Origin: Peribacillus saganii
Lineage (GTDB): Bacteria > Bacillota > Bacilli > Bacillales > DSM-1321
Direction of reading: 5' to 3'
DNA: 64,000 nt
NCBI RefSeq assembly: GCF_003429095.1
Contig: NZ_QVTE01000012.1
Span: 1-64,000, forward strand
The translations under genes were made by a program, and so were the position numbers. Positions 37,659-45,048 of the stretch are shown here, one piece after another (the first letter of the stretch is position 1; every line of letters begins with the position of its first letter). The notes beneath the pieces were generated by a model that worked only from the letters and a program-made list of their open reading frames with translations, was not told where the DNA came from and did no database searches.

Positions 37659-38609
37659 CTACAGCCTGCGATTTTCTCCGCCCAGCTGCAGCGGTTCGGC
37701 GAGATACTTGATCCGTTCCATAATCCTTGCAGCTTTCACTTCTTCCCGCTCACCCCGCTGTGAAACGGTGAGGTGGGTCTGGAGTCCATCAAAATTAAAA
37801 TTAGAGGTGAAGAAGGTCGGCAGGTTTTCGAGCATCCGGAATTGCAGGATCGGGCCTAGTACTTCATCCCTGGCCCAGCTGCTCATTGCTTCAGCCCCTA
37901 TATCATCCAGCATGAGAACATGAGCTTTCTTTGTGATCTCGATTTTTTCATTAAGGGTGTTATCACTTATTGAAGCCTTGATCTCACGCAGAAAGTCAGG
38001 AACATAGACAATTAAGGATGAAATTTGTTTCTTGGCGAGTTCGTTTGCGATCGCGCCTAGCAAATACGTTTTACCGACTCCGAAACTTCCATATAAATAC
38101 AGCCCTTTTTGCTTGGCCCCGGGAACAAATTGTTCTACAAAGGTTGTCGCCTTGTTTACTGCCTCCATCCTGCTGCCTTCACTGCCTGTCATTATGAAGT
38201 CTTCAAGTGTGGCCGATAAAATATCCTTTGGTACGTATAAGCTTTGTATCAGTTTTTGATGCCGCCTTTTTTCATCATCCATAATTTTTTGCGGGCATGG
38301 TTCATAATTTAGAGCAATGGCATTCCCCTGCAAAATAAGCTTTGGATGGTAACCTTCCAAGAAGTTGATGCATCCTTGAAGGTTGGGACATTTATCGCAA
38401 TTTTTGCTTTGGGAAGAAAACTCATACAGCTTTGACAATCCCTTTTCAACCATTTCCCCAGTAATCCTTGTGCTATTTTCATTAAGGAAATGGCGGATTT
38501 CTTTTTCATTCAGGACTTCATGCTTTAAGTTTTCATATCGATTTTGAAACTCTGTATTATTTGTTAATTTGCTTAATGCTCTATCGATTCGTTCCACGGT
38601 GTTTTTCAC
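37659..38609 (-). CDS. dnaI: Primosomal helicase loader DnaI
   Basis: AAA+ ATPase that loads the replicative helicase (DnaC in Bacillus) at oriC and at restarting forks. The 316-residue protein has the N-terminal helicase-binding domain with a zinc motif (CDKCPNLQGC and a later H/C), Walker A GSFGVGKTYLLG and Walker B VLMLDDIGAE. The GTG start overlaps the dnaB stop (GTGA), so the two are translationally coupled. Confidence 0.97.
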   Translation of the reverse strand: MKNTVERIDRALSKLTNNTEFQNRYENLKHEVLNEKEIRHFLNENSTRITGEMVEKGLSKLYEFSSQSKNCDKCPNLQGCINFLEGYHPKLILQGNAIALNYEPCPQKIMDDEKRRHQKLIQSLYVPKDILSATLEDFIMTGSEGSRMEAVNKATTFVEQFVPGAKQKGLYLYGSFGVGKTYLLGAIANELAKKQISSLIVYVPDFLREIKASISDNTLNEKIEITKKAHVLMLDDIGAEAMSSWARDEVLGPILQFRMLENLPTFFTSNFNFDGLQTHLTVSQRGEREEVKAARIMERIKYLAEPLQLGGENRRL

Positions 38610-40015
38610 CCCTTGTTATTCAGCTTTTTAAGCCTCTCGAGCATCTGTTTTTTCTGCTCCTCCAGCTCACGGCTGTCCTTTTGCCCCTTTTGTTCGGGCA
38701 CTGGATTATGCTCGTTCTTCAGCCATTCTGGAACCTGTTCCGTCCGAATTGGCTTTTTGCCAGATTGCTTATTTGATCCTTTACCATCTTGCCATTCCTG
38801 GTATTGACGGTGCTCTTTTTTGGCAAGCTCCATTGCTTGCTTGACCGTAACAATTTTTTTCCTTGCCCAGTGGCCGGCAATCTTTTCGACATATCCTTTT
38901 GAAAGCTTCATATCCGATTTGAGCATAACGTATTCGATCAGGACGTTGATGACTCCGGGGGGAAGGTTCTGGTTCATCATAATATCTTCAATGATCTGCA
39001 GGTCATTTTTCGAAGGTTCGGCTCCACCTGATACCTGTATCAGCCTTTGTCTTGGCGACACTGTCTCCAAGTGGCGGATCAGCTGCTCTTCCTTAGTCTT
39101 TGGCTCAGCTGTCTGGGTAAGATAAATAGCCGGCTGAACCCGATCAGAAAGAGAAGGAAGATTTTCATAATGCTCAATTTGATACCAATCCCTTGCAGCC
39201 TTTCGAAGTTCCTCCAGATCGATTTCATTTTCCCCGTCAACTGCCCGAAGAATCAGGTTTTGCATCTGCAAGGCGTCAATGCCATATAAAAATGCCAGCT
39301 TAGCAATCGTGTCCTTTGCCTTAGCGGTAAATGCCTTTTGCGGAACGAGAGAATTGTTAAGGCCCGAAAACAATAATTTAAAATCAAAGAACGGTTCAAA
39401 GCCTGTTAGCTCAGCGTCCCCGGTTTTCCCAATAAATTTCTGTCCCGTATCGGCAGCGAAGTGGCTCTGCGCCTCATCAGTAGTATATAAGGATTCCAAG
39501 TGCTCAGATGAAAATACTTCAGGGAAAGGCTTTGTAACTTCACTGTACTCATCAATAGAGATGGTTTCGTCACAAAAGAATTTTTTCAGACGTCCAAAGT
39601 GCACCTTGCCGACTTTTTTAAACAGGTACACATTCAGCATCCCATCCGTAAAGAATTGTTCGGGGCTTAAAGGGGGATGAAGCTCATAAATGAATTCAGT
39701 CTCATCATTGTCCTTTTTTTTAAATACCTTCAGCAGCCCGAGGCCCTCCAGTTTTATCCGGGCATCATAGATCTCCCTCAGATTTATCGCCATTGTATTC
39801 ATCAAGCCATAATGGAGAGAGGAATTTGACCACAATCGGTTTTCTTCCAGTTCGCTCCATAATGTAATATATAAACTAATGCACACCGGTCCGATCAGCG
39901 GCTGGTAAAGCATCGTTAAAATCTTCCGGTCATAATCATGTATCATCCCGGCAGCCGAAACGGTATACCGGTCAACAGGCAGCAGCTCTTGCCAGTGCTT
40001 TGTCATTTCATTCAT
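38606..40015 (-). CDS. dnaB: Replication initiation and membrane attachment protein DnaB
   Basis: Primosome protein that works with DnaD and DnaI in helicase loading at oriC. The 469-residue protein has DnaD-like DDBH1 and DDBH2 domains; the C-terminal part contains the YxxxIxxxW-like motif region (KGYVEKIAGHWARKKI) and a charged, Q/K-rich tail. The ATG follows AGAAAGG closely. It begins only eight bases from the edge of a dispersed repeat, so its promoter is likely within or near that repeat. Confidence 0.95.
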   Translation of the reverse strand: MNEMTKHWQELLPVDRYTVSAAGMIHDYDRKILTMLYQPLIGPVCISLYITLWSELEENRLWSNSSLHYGLMNTMAINLREIYDARIKLEGLGLLKVFKKKDNDETEFIYELHPPLSPEQFFTDGMLNVYLFKKVGKVHFGRLKKFFCDETISIDEYSEVTKPFPEVFSSEHLESLYTTDEAQSHFAADTGQKFIGKTGDAELTGFEPFFDFKLLFSGLNNSLVPQKAFTAKAKDTIAKLAFLYGIDALQMQNLILRAVDGENEIDLEELRKAARDWYQIEHYENLPSLSDRVQPAIYLTQTAEPKTKEEQLIRHLETVSPRQRLIQVSGGAEPSKNDLQIIEDIMMNQNLPPGVINVLIEYVMLKSDMKLSKGYVEKIAGHWARKKIVTVKQAMELAKKEHRQYQEWQDGKGSNKQSGKKPIRTEQVPEWLKNEHNPVPEQKGQKDSRELEEQKKQMLERLKKLNNKG

Positions 40016-40022
40016 ACCTTTC

Positions 40023-40238
40023 TAAAAGCGGAAGCGCCCTGGTCAGCCCTGACAGAGTTGTGACGGCTATTGGTCACAATACAGCATAAGACAAGCGCTA
40101 ACAGAAGGAGCTTTTTGCCTTCCGAAGCGATTGGCTTATGACCTCGAGGCCGACTTAAACCGCCACGTCCTGTGGCGACGTCGGCACTAGCACGTCCTGT
40201 GCGTCGGGGCTGGGCGCTGGAGCTAGACATCTGTACTT
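40023..40238 (+). repeat. Dispersed structured repeat, copy 5 (fullest copy)
   Basis: Left arm AAAAGCGGAAGCGCCC with TCAGCCCTGAC pairs with GTCGGGGCTGGGCGCT near the right end. Inside is a hairpin with arms CATAAGACAAGCGC and GCGATTGGCTTATG, then a GTCGGCACTAGCACGTCCTG segment, then the tail GGAGCTAGACATCTGTACTT. A second left arm (AAAGCGGAAGCGCC) follows at 40272-40286. It lies between nrdR and dnaB, its left edge touching the dnaB ribosome binding site. Confidence 0.88.
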
Positions 40239-40330
40239 ATTAAAAAAGTTTAACTTTATTAACTAGTAAGTAAAGCGGAAGCGCCGTTGAAAAAACTTTT
40301 CAGTATAAAATTTAACATTCATTTTAGGTA

Positions 40331-40360
40331 AAAAAAAGAGCTAAAACATAAACTTTTAGC
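40331..40360 (-). terminator. Terminator of nrdR
   Basis: On minus GCTAAAA pairs with TTTTAGC around GTTTATG and is followed by TCTTTTTTTT. It separates nrdR from dnaB, which are cotranscribed in B. subtilis. Confidence 0.8.
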
Positions 40361-40364
40361 CCAT

Positions 40365-40823
40365 TTACCGTTCCTTATTGATTAAATCTTTAAGTTCCTC
40401 GATAAAGACGTTGATGTCCTTAAATTGCCTGTAAACGGATGCGAAACGGACGTAAGCCACTTCGTCAATCCCAGCCAGCTTGTCCATCACCATTTCACCG
40501 ATGCTTTCACTTTTCACCTCAGAAACACCTTGGTTGCGAAGCTCCTTTTCTACAAAGGAAGTGATTTCCTCCAGCTCTTTTAGCGGGACAGGACGTTTTT
40601 CGCAAGCCTTGATCAACCCGCGAAGAATTTTATCACGGCTGAATTCTTCCCGTGTGCCTTCTTTTTTCACGACAATCAGCGGGATTTCCTCCACCTTTTC
40701 AAATGTTGTGAACCGGTATTGGCATATCTCGCATTCTCTGCGCCGCCTAATCGCCCGGCTTTCATCGACAGGACGGGAATCCAGAACCCGCGTACCATTA
40801 TACTGACAGGACGGGCACTTCAT
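40365..40823 (-). CDS. nrdR: Ribonucleotide reductase repressor NrdR
   Basis: Zinc-ribbon/ATP-cone repressor that senses dATP/ATP and binds NrdR boxes before reductase genes. The 152-residue protein has the zinc ribbon [17 protein letters not shown] ... [12 protein letters not shown] and the ATP-cone ([20 protein letters not shown], about residues 50-140). ATG follows GGAGCTG. Confidence 0.97.
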   Translation of the reverse strand: MKCPSCQYNGTRVLDSRPVDESRAIRRRRECEICQYRFTTFEKVEEIPLIVVKKEGTREEFSRDKILRGLIKACEKRPVPLKELEEITSFVEKELRNQGVSEVKSESIGEMVMDKLAGIDEVAYVRFASVYRQFKDINVFIEELKDLINKER

Positions 40824-41053
40824 ACAATCAGCTCCGATTTGGTTATTTCCTCTCGTGCGAGGACTTTATGATACTACAATCTTATAAAAAAGAACATTCC
40901 AGTACAAGAGAAAACTGAAATGGGCTTAATCCCGAAAGGAACAGAAGTCGTTCTGAAAAAACCATTATTATCAGGCAATATTAAACACATCTGGAATTCT
41001 TCCCCGTCCCAGTAAAAGTAAGCTTTTTGTTCAGCGCTTCATAGGCTTGTACT

Positions 41054-41173
41054 ATGTACATCCATATAGCGCGATATATACCTATTAAAGACTATCTTTC
41101 GGTAGAAGCATTAAAATCGATCGCCGTCTCGAATGGCCTAACAATGATGAAAGTTGCTGCCAGATATGTGTGA
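41054..41173 (+). other. Unassigned 39-codon plus-strand open frame with a hairpin at its end
   Basis: In the 503-base gap between nrdR and speD an ATG-started frame reads MYIHIARYIPIKDYLSVEAL then KSIAVSNGLTMMKVAARYV. It ends at a hairpin in which GTGAGGA pairs with TCCTCAC (41168-41211) with inner CTTTGGTT/AACCAGCAAAG pairing. No ribosome binding site is visible. It may be a gene remnant; I do not recognise it. The rest of the gap shows nothing. Confidence 0.2.
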
Positions 41174-41284
41174 GGATAAGCTTTGGTTTCAACCAGCAAA
41201 GTCCTCACCCGTTAATCATTTCTGCTTTTATTATAACTTATTAACTCTATATCATGAAGCAAACGAAACTGGCCTTTAAATATA

Positions 41285-41312
41285 AAAAAGAGGCGTATGC
41301 ATACACCTCTTT
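41285..41312 (-). terminator. Terminator of speD
   Basis: On minus AAAGAGGTGTATGC and GCATACGCCTCTTT form a near-perfect palindromic stem (one G-T pairing) followed by TTTATA. Confidence 0.8.
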
Positions 41313-41326
41313 GGTCTGTTCGGTTA

Positions 41327-41707
41327 TTATAGTGCTTTAGCTTGTGACTGCTTGACCTGTACAGGACCCATTCCGCGCGGAAGTTCAATATTCTCGCGTG
41401 TCTGAGCATTCAGGGCTTCAGCAATGTAGTCAGCAGCAATATTAGGGTTCAAGTCACCACAAGTGTACACATCAATGCTAGCATATCCATGTTCAGGAAA
41501 GCTGTGAATCGTTAGATGAGATTCAGAAATGATTACCACACCGCTTACTCCCTGTGGAGCAAATTTGTGGAACGCAACCTCGCGTACTTCCGCACCAGAT
41601 TTCAATGCTGCGTCTACGAAGATTTGTTCAATTAAAGTGATGTCATTCAGCTTTTCAAAATCGCAACCCCAAAGTTCTGATATTACGTGTCTACCCATTG
41701 TTTCCAT
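41327..41707 (-). CDS. speD: S-adenosylmethionine decarboxylase proenzyme
   Basis: Makes decarboxylated SAM, the aminopropyl donor for spermidine. The 126-residue class-1B proenzyme is cleaved between Glu62 and Ser63 ([17 protein letters not shown]) to form the pyruvoyl group; His68 and Cys83 (VYTCGD) are the expected processing and catalytic residues. The start [14 protein letters not shown] at 41705-41707 follows AAAGGGGG; the open frame runs 24 codons further but lacks support. Confidence 0.97.
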   Translation of the reverse strand: METMGRHVISELWGCDFEKLNDITLIEQIFVDAALKSGAEVREVAFHKFAPQGVSGVVIISESHLTIHSFPEHGYASIDVYTCGDLNPNIAADYIAEALNAQTRENIELPRGMGPVQVKQSQAKAL

Positions 41708-41857
41708 GTTCAAGTTTCCCCCTTTAACATGATAAAGTTTTTCAAAATCCTTTAAAACATTTGACGCAATAACTACCACGGGGGAAAGTTAGTCCGAAGA
41801 GGTCCTAACCCTTTAAGTAGATATATGAATCTCTTAATCAAGAAGTTCACGAATCAT

Positions 41858-41886
41858 AGTATACTTTGTATGTATTTTTTTTGCAA
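41858..41886 (-). promoter_or_regulatory. Sigma-A promoter of speD
   Basis: On minus TTGCAA (41881-41886), 17-base A-rich spacer, TATACT (41858-41863), leaving a leader of about 145 nt. The leader can form GTTAGGACC...AGTCCTAAC-like pairing only weakly, so no switch is claimed. Confidence 0.75.
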
Positions 41887-41975
41887 CATATCTTTTTTAA
41901 AAAATTTAGATGATTTTTTTCTTCTTAAGAAAAGAGCTGAAGCAAGCCAATTTTACCCAGATTTTAAAGCGCACT

Positions 41976-42004
41976 AAAAACCCTGCCGTTTTTACGAACA
42001 GGGC
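41976..42004 (-). terminator. Terminator of gapB
   Basis: On minus CCCTG and CAGGG with inner CGT/ACG pairing are followed by TTTTTAG. A second hairpin (GAAAGCC/GGCTTTC) lies at 42015-42041 between it and gapB and may add to it. Confidence 0.75.
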
Positions 42005-42091
42005 CCACTTTTTAGAAAGCCTGGCCATAGGCGGGCTTTCTGTTCTTTATTGAATGGCTTTGAGAAAGAACGCTATATCGATTTCGCTTTT

Positions 42092-43123
42092 TTATCCAAC
42101 TTTTACACTAAGAGGTTTCTTCATTTCGCTGGCCACCAATGATACTAGATCCACAACCCTGTTGGAATAGCCCCATTCATTGTCATACCAAGCAAGCACT
42201 TTTACTTTGTTTTCTCCGATCACCATAGTCGATAATCCATCAATAATCGCGGAATGCGGATTTGTATTAAAATCTACTGAAACAAGTGGTTCAGTTGTAA
42301 ATTCCAAAATACCGTTTAGCGATTCCGCTGCTGCAGCAACAAACGCTTCATTGACATCTTCCACTGTAACATCCGTTTTAAGATCTACTACAAGGTCGAC
42401 AAGTGAAACATTTGGAGTTGGAACCCTTAATGCCATTCCATGGAGCTTTCCTTTTAATTGCGGCAATACAAGCGATAATGCCTTTGCAGCACCTGTAGTC
42501 GTAGGAATGATGCTTTGGGCGCAAGCGCGGGCACGTCTTAGATCCTTATGCGGATTATCCAGGTTTTTCTGGTCATTTGTATAAGAATGGATAGTTGTCA
42601 TTAATCCATTTTCAATTCCAAATTGTTCATCAAGCACCTTTACGACTGGAGCAAGGCAATTTGTCGTACAGGAAGCATTGGAAATGATGGTATGCTTTTC
42701 GATATCAAGAGCATCTTCATTGACACCCATAACGATGGTAACGTCTTCATTTTTGCCTGGAGCTGTTAATATAACCTTCTTCGCTCCTGCATCCAAATGG
42801 AGGGCTGCTTTATCACGGGAATTGAACTTGCCTGTTGCTTCGATAACGATGTCAATATCCATTTCTGCCCATGGAAGCTGTTTAGGATCGCGTTCGTTTA
42901 CCAGCATTACACGTTGGCCATTTACAATGAGCGCTCCCTCTTCAGGTAAAACAATTCCGTCAAATTTCCCATGGATTGTATCATATTTAACTAAGTGAGC
43001 TAAAGTTTCAGCAGGATAGCTTGCATTAATGGCAACAATCTCCAAATCGTTTTCTAAAATTGCTTTCCGGAACACCATTCTACCGATTCTACCAAACCCG
43101 TTAATTGCTATACGTGCTTTCAT
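42092..43123 (-). CDS. gapB: NADP-dependent gluconeogenic glyceraldehyde-3-phosphate dehydrogenase
   Basis: Runs the reverse (gluconeogenic) GAPDH reaction. The 343-residue protein has the N-terminal Rossmann motif INGFGRIGRMVFR, the catalytic SNASCTTNCLAPVVKVL and the WYDNEWGYSNRVVDL segment. GapB identity rather than the glycolytic GapA is based on neighbours (speD, coaE) and on the CcpN-like operators upstream. It also could serve in pyridoxal synthesis (Epd activity). ATG follows AAAAGGAG. Confidence 0.93.
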   Translation of the reverse strand: MKARIAINGFGRIGRMVFRKAILENDLEIVAINASYPAETLAHLVKYDTIHGKFDGIVLPEEGALIVNGQRVMLVNERDPKQLPWAEMDIDIVIEATGKFNSRDKAALHLDAGAKKVILTAPGKNEDVTIVMGVNEDALDIEKHTIISNASCTTNCLAPVVKVLDEQFGIENGLMTTIHSYTNDQKNLDNPHKDLRRARACAQSIIPTTTGAAKALSLVLPQLKGKLHGMALRVPTPNVSLVDLVVDLKTDVTVEDVNEAFVAAAAESLNGILEFTTEPLVSVDFNTNPHSAIIDGLSTMVIGENKVKVLAWYDNEWGYSNRVVDLVSLVASEMKKPLSVKVG

Positions 43124-43143
43124 TTTTCGGCTCCTTTTGAATT

Positions 43144-43187
43144 AATGTTATACTTTATGTTTGTATTCTCGTAATTAGTATAACATA
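43144..43187 (-). promoter_or_regulatory. CcpN-like operator pair upstream of gapB
   Basis: On minus TATGTTATACT (43177-43187) matches the CcpN consensus TRTGHYATAYW at all 11 positions and overlaps a TATACT -10 box. On plus AATGTTATACT (43144-43154) matches 10 of 11. Together they form an inverted repeat. CcpN represses gapB and pckA under glycolytic conditions in B. subtilis. Confidence 0.65.
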
Positions 43188-43362
43188 TTAAAACTTAATT
43201 GTGATGATAAAAATGCGGAAAATTAAATATTTAATTTTTCTGACAATTTATATTTATAGTCTACTATAAAAGGGTACGTTATCGTCCAAAAATGAAAAGG
43301 TCTGGTGCAGGATTCCATGCTGTTTTACCGTGTTGCAAGTGAGAAACTTAGAAATTTCACCA

Positions 43363-43388
43363 CAAAAAAGCACCGGGTTTCCGGTGCT
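43363..43388 (-). terminator. Terminator of coaE
   Basis: On minus AGCACCGG pairs with CCGGTGCT around AAAC and is followed by TTTTTTG, close to the coaE stop. Confidence 0.88.
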
Positions 43389-43389
43389 T

Positions 43390-43998
43390 CTATTGGCTGA
43401 TAACCCGCCACTTTTTTAATATATTTATTACCTGCTGCTTAGTTTCAGTAATTGTTCCATTATTATTAACAATCTCATCAGCAAACTGTTTTTTCTCGGC
43501 AAGCGGCATCTGGGAATTAATCCTTGCCCTCGCTTCTGATTCGGTCAGATTATTTCTCTCCATCAGCCGCAGCAGCTGAACGTTTTCATCAGTATAGATA
43601 AGCATAGTTTTAGCCACTAAATGGGTCAGTTTACTTTCAAACAACAATGGAATATCTAAAAACACCACTCGTTCTCCCCTTGAAAATGCCTCTTCCTGCT
43701 GCTGCAACATATACTCTCTCACTGCGGGGTGGACGATGCTGTTTAGGATTAGCCTTTTTTCTTTGTCATGAAAAATCAGCGCCCCAAGCTGTTCCCGGTC
43801 AATAGAACCATCATGAAGGAGAATCTGTTTACCGAAAGTTTCAGCTATTTTTTGGTTCGCTTTCATCCCCGGCTCTACTGCTTTTCTGGATGCAATATCT
43901 GCATCAATCACACTAAAGCCTAGCTCATCGCTGATAAATTTGCTTACCGTGCTCTTTCCGCTTGCAATTCCACCAGTAATTCCATATACAATACCCAT
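43390..43998 (-). CDS. coaE: Dephospho-CoA kinase
   Basis: Last step of coenzyme A synthesis. The 202-residue P-loop kinase has Walker A GGIASGKSTVSK at residues 9-20, the DADI substrate segment and VFLDIPLLFE. ATG follows GAGGAT. In B. subtilis ytaF sits between mutM and coaE; here only 120 non-coding bases separate them. Confidence 0.96.
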   Translation of the reverse strand: MGIVYGITGGIASGKSTVSKFISDELGFSVIDADIASRKAVEPGMKANQKIAETFGKQILLHDGSIDREQLGALIFHDKEKRLILNSIVHPAVREYMLQQQEEAFSRGERVVFLDIPLLFESKLTHLVAKTMLIYTDENVQLLRLMERNNLTESEARARINSQMPLAEKKQFADEIVNNNGTITETKQQVINILKKWRVISQ

Positions 43999-44118
43999 CT
44001 TCTAATATCCTCGTTTATTATTTATTAATAACATCCTTGAACAGCGGGAGGATAAAGCAAGACCCGGCCCTCTATGCAAAGGAGGGAGCAGTCCTGCATA
44101 ATACTGGACCACCCATTC

Positions 44119-44952
44119 TTATCCATTCAACGGCTGGCATGCAGGGCAGATATGTGTCCCTCTGCCTCCGACAACCAGCTTTTCGAGAGGGGTTCCACAC
44201 TTATTGCAGGTCTCCCCTTTTCTGCCATACACAAGCAGTTCCAGCTGAAACATGCCAATCTGACCCTGAGAATTGACATATGACCGAATCGTGCTTCCGC
44301 CTTTCTCAACCGCTTCCGATAAGGTTGCAATTATTTCCTGATGCAGCCTTGTGATTTCGGCCTCTGTTAAAGTAGACGCAATCCGCTCAGGGTGAATTCC
44401 TGCGCGAAATAACGCTTCATCTACATAGATATTACCTATTCCCACTACCACCGACTGATCTAGCAGAACAGGCTTTATTTTTCGGTTTGTTCTCGCTAGC
44501 CTGTCCATCAAATGCTGGACAGTAAATTCATCAGAAAGCGGTTCGGGCCCAAGATGCTGGAGCGGAAGATTCATCAATTCATCACCTTTGGAAAACAAGT
44601 GCATTGTGCCAAATTTCCTGACATCACGATATCTAAGTTCTGTCCCATCCGTAAATGAAAAGATCACATGGGTGTGCTTATCATACTCTTCATCCTTTTT
44701 GTGTAGACCATACTTGCCTTCCATCCGTAAATGGGACACCATTGCATAGGCATCCAGATGAAAAATTAAAAACTTGCCTCTCCGGCCAATAGCATGGATA
44801 GTCTGTCCTTTAAGAGCATCCTGAAACTGTTCAGCCTGCTCTGGCATTTTTATTATTTTAGGCCAAAATACGGCTACTTCCTTGATCGTTTTACCTACTA
44901 CAAGCTGTTCAAGTGTCCGCCTGATTGTTTCAACCTCTGGCAGCTCCGGCAT
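44119..44952 (-). CDS. mutM: Formamidopyrimidine-DNA glycosylase
   Basis: Removes 8-oxoguanine and formamidopyrimidines in base-excision repair. The 277-residue protein starts with the catalytic PELPEVETIRR, has the H2TH region (VVGIGNIYVDEALFRAGIHP) and the C-terminal zinc finger CNKCGTPLEKLVVGGRGTHICPAC (cysteines at both ends). ATG follows GAAGGGGG. It follows polA, the same order as in B. subtilis. Confidence 0.97.
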   Translation of the reverse strand: MPELPEVETIRRTLEQLVVGKTIKEVAVFWPKIIKMPEQAEQFQDALKGQTIHAIGRRGKFLIFHLDAYAMVSHLRMEGKYGLHKKDEEYDKHTHVIFSFTDGTELRYRDVRKFGTMHLFSKGDELMNLPLQHLGPEPLSDEFTVQHLMDRLARTNRKIKPVLLDQSVVVGIGNIYVDEALFRAGIHPERIASTLTEAEITRLHQEIIATLSEAVEKGGSTIRSYVNSQGQIGMFQLELLVYGRKGETCNKCGTPLEKLVVGGRGTHICPACQPLNG

Positions 44953-45048
44953 TATAGATGTCCCCCTTCAGTTTAACCCGGAAACCTTCTAATAAATTAT
45001 TATTTTTGAATAATGAATTGATAAATTCCCTAGTTAAAAATAAAGTAT

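Noticed and set aside
40012..40230. 72-codon minus frame
   Set aside because: It is the reverse strand of repeat copy 5; similar fragments (ADQGASAFR) appear wherever the repeat occurs.
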